Shown: one piece after another, positions 52,231-59,539 of the stretch | How positions within the stretch are numbered: the first letter of the stretch is position 1 | How the letters are laid out: every line of letters begins with the position of its first letter | Source: an uncultured Prevotellaceae bacterium | GTDB lineage: Bacteria; Bacteroidota; Bacteroidia; Bacteroidales; Muribaculaceae | NCBI GenBank assembly: GCA_900318205.1 | Contig: ONJS01000017.1 | Coordinates: forward strand, 42,819-106,818 | Length of the DNA stretch: 64,000 bases | Reading direction: 5' to 3' | Notes under the pieces: model-generated | Seen by the model: the letters and a program-made list of their open reading frames with translations, nothing else | Database searches by the model: none | Told to the model about the DNA's origin: nothing | Position numbers and translations under genes: made by a program

Positions 52231-52632
52231 TGTTTATTCAGTAATTATCGTGACTGCAAATATAAACCTAATTATTTTAAAGAGAGTCTTTGGTGGCGCA
52301 AATCTTTTGTCTTTTAGCATTTCACATAGGAAATCTACCTTTGTGATATATTTTTCAATAAACTCAAACTGCGCCTCAAGGCTGGTAACCCGGTCGATCT
52401 GAAGCTCTGGACCAAGAGCGGGGAAATCAAGTGCTGGCGCAACTGCATCTCTCTGCGCTACAACTTCTACCAAGGCACCCAGCAGTTCAAGCTGCTTGGC
52501 TCGCACCAGATACGCCAGGCCCGCATCTGCTACATCTTCGAGATCAACAGCCTGGAAATTTTCCTCAAATAATTGGTGAGTAATAGAATAATTTATATCT
52601 TTGCGAGAGTTAAATCATTAAAAACTATTATT
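52231..52632. other. gap with gene remnant and promoters
   Basis: It contains a minus-strand -7 box TATATTTG (52257-52264) for the SecD-like gene, the remnant at 52350-52572, and a plus-strand promoter, TTG (52573-52575), 20 bases, TATCTTTG (52596-52603), for the gene at 52633. Confidence 0.6.
52350..52572 (+). pseudogene. C-terminal remnant of an unknown gene
   Basis: A GC-rich stretch in an AT-rich gap is open for about 70 codons (KAGNPVDLKLWTKSGEIKC, NCISLRYNFYQGTQQFKLL, RICYIFEINSLEIFLK-stop at 52570-52572) but has no start codon. Its composition and protein-like content suggest the tail of a once longer gene, of a kind seen as hypothetical proteins in Bacteroidales mobile elements. A promoter for the next gene follows immediately. 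Confidence 0.5.
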
Positions 52633-52971
52633 ATGAGACGGATTTTATTTGCAATTATTGGATCTATTTCGGTCATTCTATCTATTGTTTGTTTCTGTAA
52701 AGATGTTGGACGAGAATCTAGCTATAGTTTTTACGGTGGGGATGCGTTCACTGGAATACAACAAGCAGGTGCACAAACAAGTAATAATGTAACTGATCTT
52801 GCAAAAGTAACACGTTTTGGATTCGGGTCAATTCTTTTGATTTCTGGAATGGTGCTTATTTCTCTGGCGGTACCCTGCACCGAGAAAACGAATCAAATAG
52901 TCAAAGAGAATAATGCAAATAGAGAAGTTGAGACCAACATATCAGTTGAGAAAACAGATGCATCTGAGTAA
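52633..52971 (+). CDS. small membrane protein, unknown function
   Basis: The 112-residue protein has two hydrophobic segments (LFAIIGSISVILSIVCFC near the N-terminus and GFGSILLISGMVLISLAVPC about 68-88) with a short Gly/Ser-rich loop between and a hydrophilic acidic tail. The start at 52633 is chosen because the promoter lies inside the longer frame. It precedes the formylglycine-enzyme-like lipoprotein by 20 bases and is probably co-transcribed with it. No family is recognised. Confidence 0.6.
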   Translation: MRRILFAIIGSISVILSIVCFCKDVGRESSYSFYGGDAFTGIQQAGAQTSNNVTDLAKVTRFGFGSILLISGMVLISLAVPCTEKTNQIVKENNANREVETNISVEKTDASE

Positions 52972-52991
52972 TTTTTCATGAGATAACAATT

Positions 52992-54221
52992 ATGACTTCT
53001 AACATTAATAAAAAACATTTTATCACTGGTACTCAGTTGATTGTATTTTTGTTTGTTTCAATACTTTTTCTTGTATCTTGTTCTCGTAATGCTGATGTCA
53101 GTTTTATGGGAAAATCTTTAAAGAGCCCAGAAAAAGAATTTGTTAAACATCTGGAAGATAAAGGCTTTTCTTACGATGGTTCATCATATAAAGGAAAATA
53201 TCTAAATGAGGATGTTTTTATTATTTTAAGTGACGACATAAACGGTCACTATAATAAGATGATTGTTAGCGCAATATTTTCAAACCCTCAAGCAGCGAAG
53301 GATTATTATGATAAAGCTTGCAAAGCAATCGCCAAAGAACATCGTGGATTTGAAGCTAAAGATGATAACTCATTTGGTACTATAGGCAAAGAATTCATAA
53401 ACAAAGATGGGCAATCAATAAAAATCACGATGGCCTCTGAGAGCATTATGGCTATGGTTGTAACCACCTATAATGTTAATGACACAGATAATGAAGAAAA
53501 TCTGATTAGTTCAACAAAGGCTGACACTATGGCATTTTCCGTAAATGATGTTTCGTTTAATATGGTAAAGGTAGATGGTGGAGTCTTTAAGATGGGTGGC
53601 ACAGAAGAACAAGGGAAAGAGGTTGAAGAGAATGAATTACCCATTCACAATGTTACAGTAGCCTCTTTTCTTATTGGTCAAACCGAGGTGACTCAAGAGT
53701 TGTGGGAATCTGTTATGGGGTTCAATCCATCTGATAATAAACATAGATACCACCCTGTAGAGAATATCTCATGGGATGATTGTATAGTCTTCTTGAAAAA
53801 GTTAAATGCACTTACACATCAAAATTTTCGCATTCCAACGGAAGCAGAATGGGAATATGCTGCTCGTGGAGGCAAAATAAGCAAAGGATACAAGTATTCA
53901 GGCAGCAATAACTTAGATGAAGTGGCATGGAATAGTGATAACAGTTCTTCAACTCATGCCGTTGCTACTAAAAAAGCGAATGAACTTGGCCTTTTTGATA
54001 TGAGTGGAAATGTATATGAGTACTGTAGCGATTGGTATGATGAAACTTCATATCAAACTGGTGAGCCGAAGGCTTCCTTAGATGAGAATCATGTAATTAG
54101 AGGAGGAAATTATCGAGGTCATACTACTACTTGTAGAGTATCAAGTAGGTCATATAGTCCATCACCTCAATTTGGAGAACACATATTAGGAATAAGACTA
54201 GCCTTAAGTACGGCAAACTAA
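52992..54221 (+). CDS. lipoprotein with formylglycine-generating-enzyme (SUMF1) domain
   Basis: The 409-residue product has a lipoprotein signal (LFVSILFLVSCSRN). Residues about 35-165 are an unrecognised alpha/beta domain, and residues about 185-405 form an FGE-sulfatase domain: FNMVKVDGGVFKMGGTEEQG, ELPIHNVTVASFLIGQTEVTQELWESVMG, PVENISWDDCIVFLKKLN, FRIPTEAEWEYAARGG, LFDMSGNVYEYCSDWYD, VIRGGNYRG and HILGIRLAL. The pair of active-site cysteines needed for sulfatase activation is not clear here, so a C-type-lectin-like binding or structural role is more likely. AT-rich. Confidence 0.83.
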   Translation: MTSNINKKHFITGTQLIVFLFVSILFLVSCSRNADVSFMGKSLKSPEKEFVKHLEDKGFSYDGSSYKGKYLNEDVFIILSDDINGHYNKMIVSAIFSNPQAAKDYYDKACKAIAKEHRGFEAKDDNSFGTIGKEFINKDGQSIKITMASESIMAMVVTTYNVNDTDNEENLISSTKADTMAFSVNDVSFNMVKVDGGVFKMGGTEEQGKEVEENELPIHNVTVASFLIGQTEVTQELWESVMGFNPSDNKHRYHPVENISWDDCIVFLKKLNALTHQNFRIPTEAEWEYAARGGKISKGYKYSGSNNLDEVAWNSDNSSSTHAVATKKANELGLFDMSGNVYEYCSDWYDETSYQTGEPKASLDENHVIRGGNYRGHTTTCRVSSRSYSPSPQFGEHILGIRLALSTAN

Positions 54222-54249
54222 TTTGTTGTCTTATGCAGGTCTAGTTTGG

Positions 54250-54446
54250 CTCCATGATTTTGCGGTAACTTAATACCGCGAAATTATGGAGTTAAATAAA
54301 TAGTGTAGAAATGTCAAGCCAGCCGAACGCAGAGGCAAGCTCGCTTGACTATGCTGAGGCGCCGCTGACATTCAACTCGGTTGAAACCATCCCTGTGTTT
54401 AACGCTGGGGTGTGCTACGGTAGTCACGTGTTCTGTACCTGCTGAG
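54250..54446 (+). repeat. cassette repeat, copy 1
   Basis: The 197-base unit is near-identical to 55403-55600 (from the second ATG onward, about 130 of 135 bases match). It starts with a 17-bp hairpin (54250-54266 with 54275-54291, two G-T pairs), followed by a 44-codon ORF. Identity stops one base after the TGA. Homology to copy 2 ends abruptly at both sides, as for a mobile or recombining unit. Confidence 0.8.
54311..54445 (+). CDS. candidate small Cys-rich peptide, copy 1
   Basis: The 44-codon ORF has an acidic, Ser/Ala-rich N-terminal part (ends EASSLDYAEAPL) and a C-terminal segment with three Cys (NAGVCYGSHVFCTC-stop). The layout of a leader plus Cys/Ser/Thr-rich end resembles ribosomally made peptide precursors. 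It has four codon differences from copy 2, three of them changing residues. An in-frame upstream ATG present in copy 2 is lost here by a 2-base length change and a stop. No modifying enzyme is adjacent. It may be a non-coding repeat that is open by chance. Confidence 0.4.
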   Translation: MSSQPNAEASSLDYAEAPLTFNSVETIPVFNAGVCYGSHVFCTC

Positions 54447-54526
54447 TCGCTGTGCTCCCAGCGAGAAGGAGCCACCACCGTGCATGATCCTGGACAATAG
54501 CCAAGTGTAAACCGCTGGAAAAATGC

Positions 54527-54555
54527 TTGATTCTCATAAAAATCATCTATATTTG
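54527..54555 (+). promoter_or_regulatory. promoter abutting the esterase start codon
   Basis: TTG (54527-54529), 18 bases, TATATTTG (54548-54555). The ATG is only 5 bases beyond the box, so the transcript may be leaderless. Confidence 0.6.
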
Positions 54556-54559
54556 CAAC

Positions 54560-55372
54560 ATGAAAAAAATCATTTCGCTTACAATAATGGTGATATTCAC
54601 CGCTGTGTTGTTTGAGGCCAACGCTCAAACAGAGTCAGACTTACTCGGAGTTTTTGGCGACAAGGCTTTGAAATTACAGGGCAAGAAGTTAAGGTATCGC
54701 GAAGTGCTAACCGCTCCTCAAGACACCGCTCAACCCATCTTGGTCATTTACCTGCATGGCGGTAGCGGCGGCGGAAGTGACAATAAGAAACAGATGATGT
54801 CGCCTGCCGTGGGAAAGATTTATGATTACCTGAACGGGAACAACATCAAAGCATATTACCTCGTGCCGCAATGTCCGAACAACGCTTCATGGAATGGAGA
54901 TGCGCCACGACAGCGCAATCGTGGCGGTCGCCCATCGCCTGGTGAGCGTCGCCCTCATGAGCCACAAAAGTGCGAAGCCTACAACAAGTATGTCAAGGCT
55001 TTGGCCGATTACTATGTTAGAGAGTTTGGTGTCGATTCGACGCGCATCTACGTTTTCGGCTCGTCGATGGGCGGTCAAGGCGTTTGGTATTTGCTTGCCG
55101 ACTATCCGGACTATTTTGCCGCCGCCATGGTGGCTTCGGGAGGATATCGGGGATATAATACCACTCAATTGGCTCGTACTCCCATAATGTGTACACGAGG
55201 TACGTTAGAAACGAGATCCGAACAAGTGAAGCAATTGATAGATGACATCAACCTGTTAGGAGGCAATGCCGTCTTCCAGCTGCTGGAAGGGTTGGACCAT
55301 CACGAAGCAACATCTGCCGCATACACACCCGAAAGGATTGAGTGGGTGTTGTCACACCGAAGAAAGCCATAA
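54560..55372 (+). CDS. exported alpha/beta hydrolase (esterase/dienelactone hydrolase-like)
   Basis: The 270-residue product starts at the ATG at 54560, with a signal peptide (LTIMVIFTAVLFEANAQ). The hydrolase domain shows VIYLHGGSGGG (oxyanion hole), nucleophile elbow VFGSSMGGQGVW, and LLEGLDHHEATSAAY with the catalytic His. This is the style of the phospholipase/carboxylesterase, PHB depolymerase-like branch. It lies between two copies of the Cys-peptide cassette, suggesting it was moved as, or trapped within, a composite unit. The substrate is unknown. Confidence 0.82.
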   Translation: MKKIISLTIMVIFTAVLFEANAQTESDLLGVFGDKALKLQGKKLRYREVLTAPQDTAQPILVIYLHGGSGGGSDNKKQMMSPAVGKIYDYLNGNNIKAYYLVPQCPNNASWNGDAPRQRNRGGRPSPGERRPHEPQKCEAYNKYVKALADYYVREFGVDSTRIYVFGSSMGGQGVWYLLADYPDYFAAAMVASGGYRGYNTTQLARTPIMCTRGTLETRSEQVKQLIDDINLLGGNAVFQLLEGLDHHEATSAAYTPERIEWVLSHRRKP

Positions 55373-55384
55373 AATTCTCTGTCT

Positions 55385-55415
55385 TTTGGACAACAGAACA
55401 GACTCCATAATTTTG
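55385..55415 (+). promoter_or_regulatory. promoter of cassette copy 2
   Basis: TTTG (55385-55388), 19 bases, TAATTTTG (55408-55415), a very good match. Copy 1 has TGATTTTG here and no matching -33. Confidence 0.65.
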
Positions 55416-55600
55416 CGGAAACTAAAACCGTAAGATAATGGAGTTAAATTTTAATTCAGTAGAAATGTCAAGCAAGCCGAATGCAGAGGCAAGCTCGCTT
55501 GACTATGCTGAGGCGTCGCTGACATTCAACTCGGTTGAAACCATCCCTGTGTCCAACGCTGGGGTGTGCTACGGTAGTCACGTGTTCTGTACCTGCTGAG
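55403..55600 (+). repeat. cassette repeat, copy 2
   Basis: The 198-base counterpart of copy 1 has the same layout: a hairpin (55403-55418 with 55428-55443, one mismatch), a short spacer, and a 44-codon ORF ending at the repeat boundary. Confidence 0.8.
55465..55599 (+). CDS. candidate small Cys-rich peptide, copy 2
   Basis: The 44-codon ORF ends in SNAGVCYGSHVFCTC. An in-frame ATG nine codons upstream (55438) adds MELNFNSVE, giving a 53-residue form in which NFNSVE recurs as TFNSVE, a partial internal duplication. It has a good promoter. Three Cys, His and Ser/Thr in the last 14 residues could be a modified-peptide core or a metal site. Copies 1 and 2 differ mostly by amino-acid-changing substitutions, so purifying selection on the peptide is not demonstrated. 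Confidence 0.42.
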   Translation: MSSKPNAEASSLDYAEASLTFNSVETIPVSNAGVCYGSHVFCTC

Positions 55601-55663
55601 AAAGGCAATAACTGCCACAGAAGCCACCGAAAAGTTGGCGCCCGAGAGAAATCGTCAAATTAA

Positions 55664-55695
55664 TTTGGCATTTCTCATGGCTTGCACTACCTTTG
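55664..55695 (+). promoter_or_regulatory. promoter abutting the Cys/His protein start
   Basis: TTTG (55664-55667), 20 bases, TACCTTTG (55688-55695). The ATG at 55702 lies 7 bases beyond, so the mRNA may be leaderless. Confidence 0.7.
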
Positions 55696-55701
55696 CGGCG
55701 C

Positions 55702-56076
55702 ATGAGAAGCGAGCATTTACATAACGGCATCTCCCGCAGGCAACGGTTGTTTGCCTGGATAATGCTGTCGGTCTATGTGCCGATGGTGCTGCTTGCTTCG
55801 CTTCATGTGCACTCACTGCAGGAATACTCCAAGGTGGTGGACTGCTACGAATGCCAGACGGATGTGCACCATTCTGGGCACATCATGGCCAGCCCCCATC
55901 ATCATGGCGAGTGTCTGTCTTGCCGATTCCTGACCACACAGGTAGAAAGCCCGGAAATGTCGGTCTGCTGTATCATCAAACAGACCGTCAGCAAGATAGA
56001 GTTTCCCCAGGCCGCCGAGCTTGCTACGGCAATGGTGGCCCATCCGTCGCTGCGGGCTCCTCCGTGCATTCTGTGA
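55702..56076 (+). CDS. small membrane-associated Cys/His-rich protein
   Basis: The 124-residue protein has one hydrophobic segment (LFAWIMLSVYVPMVLLASLHVH, about 16-37), then a metal-ligand-rich stretch: DCYECQTDVHHSGHIMASPHHHGECLSC with four Cys and seven His, and later SVCCIIK. This suggests binding of Zn, Cu or Ni in the periplasm. The TonB-dependent receptor starts 101 bases downstream, so it may be a metallophore-like partner or sensor of that receptor. The start is fixed by the promoter just upstream. Confidence 0.65.
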   Translation: MRSEHLHNGISRRQRLFAWIMLSVYVPMVLLASLHVHSLQEYSKVVDCYECQTDVHHSGHIMASPHHHGECLSCRFLTTQVESPEMSVCCIIKQTVSKIEFPQAAELATAMVAHPSLRAPPCIL

Positions 56077-56177
56077 TTACTCTGTGCCAGCCAGATAGTC
56101 CTGTTATATTGGGATTATCCGGCTCATGCGCTATTGTGTAGTTTTTCACTTACATCATCATTAAAAAGAATCACAGA

Positions 56178-58274
56178 ATGAAATCATACTTATCGATTCT
56201 GCTGCTGGCGTGCGCATGCACGATGGCGGCTCAAGAAACGGCCGTGCTCGACTCGACCGACGTGTTCTTTCGCCATATAGAACTCAAACAAGTGGTAGTT
56301 ACCGGCCCGACTGGTGCCGTGAAGATGCAGGACATGTCGATGCCTGCTGGTATCGTTGACCGCAACAGGCTGCGCATGACGCCCGCCACCAACATTGTCG
56401 ATGCCGTGGCCAAGCTGCCCGGCGTGTCACAGGTGAGCACCGGCAGCGGCATCTCCAAGCCCGTCATCCGCGGATTGGGATATAACCGCGTGGTCGTTGT
56501 TGCCGACGGCGTGCGCCAGGAGGGGCAGCAATGGGGCGATGAACACGGCGTGGAGATTGACGCCAACGCCGTGAGTTCGGTCGAGGTGCTCAAGGGTCCC
56601 GCGAGCCTGCTCTACGGTTCGGATGCCCTGGCGGGAGTCCTCAAACTCAACACCGACCCTGTGGTGCCGCTGGGCAAGATGCGTCTGAACGTGAACTCCG
56701 AGTACCATACCAACAGCGGCCTTGTGAACTACTCGTTCAACTTTGGCGGCAACAAGCAGGGCCTGTCCTGGAACATCCGCTATGGCGACAAGTTTGCCCA
56801 TGCCTATAAGACCCCCATCGACGGCTATGTGCCCAACACGCAGTTCCGCGAACGTGCCCTGTCGGGTATGCTGGGCATCAACAAGGCATGGGGCCACTCG
56901 CGCCTGACGGGCTCCTATTTCCACCTCACGCCCAGCATCGCCGAGGGTGAGCGCGACCCGTTGACGGGCAAACTGGTGCAACCCTACACCGACGCCAAGA
57001 CCTATCACCACGGCCTGCCTTATCAGCAGGTGTATCATTACAAGGCCGTGTTTGACAATTCGTTCTATCTGGCAGACGGCCGCTTCAATGCCGTGCTGGC
57101 TTACCAGCAGAACCGCCGCCAGGAGTTTGAAGAGCCCGACCAGTACGGTCTTTACCTCAAGCTGCACACGGTCAACTACAACATCCACTACGTGACCAGG
57201 CGCTTGGGCGACTGGCGCATCACCAGCGGCGTTAGCGGCATGTGGCAGCGCTCGCTCAACGAAGGCGATGAGTTCCTGATTCCCGACTATAGCCTGTTCG
57301 ACTTCGGTGCCTTTATCACAACGACAGCCAACATCGGCAATTGGGCCCTGAACGGCGGTATGCGCTATGACAACCGTCATCTCAACAGCCATGAGTTGAT
57401 GGACGACGGCGACCTGCGTTTCCAGGCGTTCAAGCGCAACTTCGGCGGCTTCACCGCAAGCATTGGTGCCGTTTGGCACGCCACCGAACAGTTGGATTTG
57501 AGACTCAATGCCGCCCGTGGATTCCGTGCACCCAATATCAGCGAGCTGGCTAGCAACGGCGTACATGAGGGCTCGCTGCGCTACGAGGTGGGCAACCGTG
57601 ATCTCAAGCCCGAGTTCAGTCTGCAGTTCGACCTTGGTGCGGAATTCACCACTTCGTGGATGGACGCTCAACTGTCGCTGTTCAGCAACCGCATCGACAA
57701 TTACATCTTCATCCATCGCACGGGCGAGGTCATCGACGATGAGTTCATGACCTATCGCTACGACAGCGGTGATGCCCAGTTGCTGGGCGGTGAGTTTGCC
57801 GTGGACATCCACCCCTGGCACTTCCTGCACCTGGGAACCAGTTTCTCTCTGGTCAATGCCGTGCAACTGCACCAGCCCGAGGACTCCAAGTACCTGCCGT
57901 TTACCCCGGCTCCGCGATGGCAGTCCGACATCAAGTGGGAAATCCTGCATGACGGTCGTGTGCTGAACAACGTCTTCGTCTCGCTGGGTGTGGATCACAA
58001 CTTCAAGCAGAACCATTATTACCGCACCGATAACACCGAGACCGCCACTCCGGCCTACACCCTGCTTAATGCCGCCATCGGCACCGACATCATGTGCAAG
58101 GGACGCCGTGTGGCTTGCGTGAGCATTATGGGGACCAACCTCACCAACGAGGCTTATCAGAATCACCTGAGCCGCCTGAAGTATGCCGACGTGAATCCCG
58201 TCACCGGGCGCCAGGGCGTGCTGAACATGGGACGCAACATCATCTTCAAACTCGCTATCCCGCTGGAGTTCTGA
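56178..58274 (+). CDS. TonB-dependent outer-membrane receptor, possibly metal uptake
   Basis: The 698-residue receptor has a signal peptide (SILLLACACTMAAQ), a plug domain (about 45-155; VDAVAKLPGVSQVSTGSGISKPVIRGLGYNRVVVVADGVRQEGQQWGDEHG, SSVEVLKGPASLLYGSDALAGVL) and a 22-strand barrel ending in aromatic-type NIIFKLAIPLEF. It lacks the N-terminal CarboxypepD-like domain and SusD partner of glycan systems, so small solutes are more likely. WGDEHGVEID resembles ZnuD-type zinc receptors, and the upstream Cys/His protein supports metal transport. Confidence 0.88.
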   Translation: MKSYLSILLLACACTMAAQETAVLDSTDVFFRHIELKQVVVTGPTGAVKMQDMSMPAGIVDRNRLRMTPATNIVDAVAKLPGVSQVSTGSGISKPVIRGLGYNRVVVVADGVRQEGQQWGDEHGVEIDANAVSSVEVLKGPASLLYGSDALAGVLKLNTDPVVPLGKMRLNVNSEYHTNSGLVNYSFNFGGNKQGLSWNIRYGDKFAHAYKTPIDGYVPNTQFRERALSGMLGINKAWGHSRLTGSYFHLTPSIAEGERDPLTGKLVQPYTDAKTYHHGLPYQQVYHYKAVFDNSFYLADGRFNAVLAYQQNRRQEFEEPDQYGLYLKLHTVNYNIHYVTRRLGDWRITSGVSGMWQRSLNEGDEFLIPDYSLFDFGAFITTTANIGNWALNGGMRYDNRHLNSHELMDDGDLRFQAFKRNFGGFTASIGAVWHATEQLDLRLNAARGFRAPNISELASNGVHEGSLRYEVGNRDLKPEFSLQFDLGAEFTTSWMDAQLSLFSNRIDNYIFIHRTGEVIDDEFMTYRYDSGDAQLLGGEFAVDIHPWHFLHLGTSFSLVNAVQLHQPEDSKYLPFTPAPRWQSDIKWEILHDGRVLNNVFVSLGVDHNFKQNHYYRTDNTETATPAYTLLNAAIGTDIMCKGRRVACVSIMGTNLTNEAYQNHLSRLKYADVNPVTGRQGVLNMGRNIIFKLAIPLEF

Positions 58275-58589
58275 TCATTCCGTTCACTCTGCGCATGGGG
58301 ATGTGTCATAAATGCATGCTTGTACTAATGTCCGTGCTTTGCATGGAGAAATTAAACAAGACAACTTGTTATTAATATTTTTTGTTTAATTAGGCTTCGC
58401 CGAGCTAAAGGTTCTTGGCCGTAATACCGATTAAAAATCTTGAAGCGAATGATGATACACTTCCATGCTTGGGGGAGGCATATATTCTTTCATCTGAGCT
58501 ACTATCCCAAATCTTGGGTGAATTAATGTCCAAAGCATATTGTTGCTTGATTATTAGGAAATGACTACATTTGCAGTGACAAATCCATC
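58275..58589 (+). other. intergenic region before the DUF5714 gene
   Basis: It contains an inverted repeat AATTAAACAA (58350-58359) / TTGTTTAATT (58382-58391) that may terminate the receptor transcript and, at its 3' end, the promoter TTG (58543-58545), 20 bases, TACATTTG (58566-58573). No ORF was recognised. Confidence 0.55.
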
Positions 58590-59288
58590 ATGATGATGAA
58601 AGAAGAATGTCTGATTTGTAAGGCTCCGCTGGAGTATCTCGAGAGCGATGAACTCATGGAGTGCGCCATCTGCCACAAGAAGGAGAGCAGCAAGACCCGC
58701 TGCATCCATGGGCACTATGTGTGCAACGATTGTCACACGGCAGGGCTGGATACCATCATCGGGCTTTGCCTCGCTGAGACATCCCGAAACCCTATTGAGA
58801 TTATCGAGAAGATGATGGCACAGCCCTTCTGCCACATGCATGGTCCCGAACATCATGTGATGGTGGGGGCAGCCTTGCTCACGGCCTACAAGAACGCTGG
58901 GGGCGAACTCAACCTGCCCAAGGCCCTGAACGAGATGATGTCCAGGGGAAAGAGTGTGCCAGGCGGAGCATGCGGTTTCTGGGGTGCCTGCGGTGCGGGC
59001 ATCAGCACAGGGATGTTTGTGTCAATCATTTCTAAGTCCACACCGCTAGCCAACGAGCCTTTTGCCCTGTCGCACCTGATGACGGCCAGATCCCTCGGTG
59101 AGATAGGCCACATCGGTGGTCCGCGGTGCTGCAAGCGCGACTCGTTTCTCTCCATCCTTGCTGCCGTCGATTTCGTCAAGGAACATTTCGGTGTAGAGAT
59201 GGAACGGCCCGAGGTCATCTGCCGCTATTCAGCCAAGAACAACCAGTGCATCGGGCGGCGGTGCCCTTTCTCACCAGCAAACCATTGA
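58590..59288 (+). CDS. DUF5714 domain protein
   Basis: The 232-residue cytoplasmic protein starts at one of three consecutive ATGs (MMMKEEC). The N-terminal zinc-ribbon-like part has CLIC, CAIC and C..H...C..C (about 6-50). The main domain has FCHMHGPEHHVMVGAALLTAY, SVPGGACGFWGACGAGISTGMFVSI, GGPRCCKRDSF and a closing NNQCIGRRCPFSP, all Cys-rich and typical of DUF5714. A metal or Fe-S-linked redox role is suspected for the family, but no function is established. It is monocistronic. Confidence 0.8.
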   Translation: MMMKEECLICKAPLEYLESDELMECAICHKKESSKTRCIHGHYVCNDCHTAGLDTIIGLCLAETSRNPIEIIEKMMAQPFCHMHGPEHHVMVGAALLTAYKNAGGELNLPKALNEMMSRGKSVPGGACGFWGACGAGISTGMFVSIISKSTPLANEPFALSHLMTARSLGEIGHIGGPRCCKRDSFLSILAAVDFVKEHFGVEMERPEVICRYSAKNNQCIGRRCPFSPANH

Positions 59289-59381
59289 GAACCGCTTACC
59301 GCCCATCTTGCATGAAAGAAATCTCGTGCCACTAATCCATCACCGCGTCGAGCATCAGGACGAGGCCGATGGTGCTATCAT

Positions 59382-59416
59382 AGGCGCCCCCAGCGATGGA
59401 GGCGCCTGGCTTTTGT
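59382..59416 (+). terminator. terminator after DUF5714
   Basis: AGGCGCC (59382-59388) and GGCGCCT (59401-59407) followed by GGCTTTTGTT. Confidence 0.6.
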
Positions 59417-59462
59417 TATTGGTGATACTTTTTCTTTCATGTATTAAATTCGAAATTAATTA

Positions 59463-59494
59463 TTTGCGGTTTTTTGAAATTATTTGTATTTTTG
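59463..59494 (+). promoter_or_regulatory. promoter for the choice-of-anchor protein
   Basis: TTTG (59463-59466), 20 bases, TATTTTTG (59487-59494), 45 bases before the ATG. Confidence 0.7.
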
Positions 59495-59539
59495 TGCCAT
59501 ATTTCCAATGAGTTTTACTTTCAATTTTAATGATTTGCT

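Larger units (their letters stand above)
54222..54559. other. intergenic region holding cassette copy 1
   Basis: After the cassette, 54447-54559 carries the sequence ACAATAGCCAAGT (54494-54506), repeated at 62900-62912, and the promoter of the esterase gene. Confidence 0.6.
55373..55701. other. intergenic region holding cassette copy 2
   Basis: It contains the cassette, its promoter, and the promoter for the Cys/His protein at 55664-55695. Nothing else was recognised. Confidence 0.6.

Noticed and set aside
52992-54221. True sulfatase-activating formylglycine enzyme
   Set aside because: The domain is recognisable, but the required active-site cysteine pair is not evident and the protein is a lipoprotein. 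No sulfatase gene is nearby.
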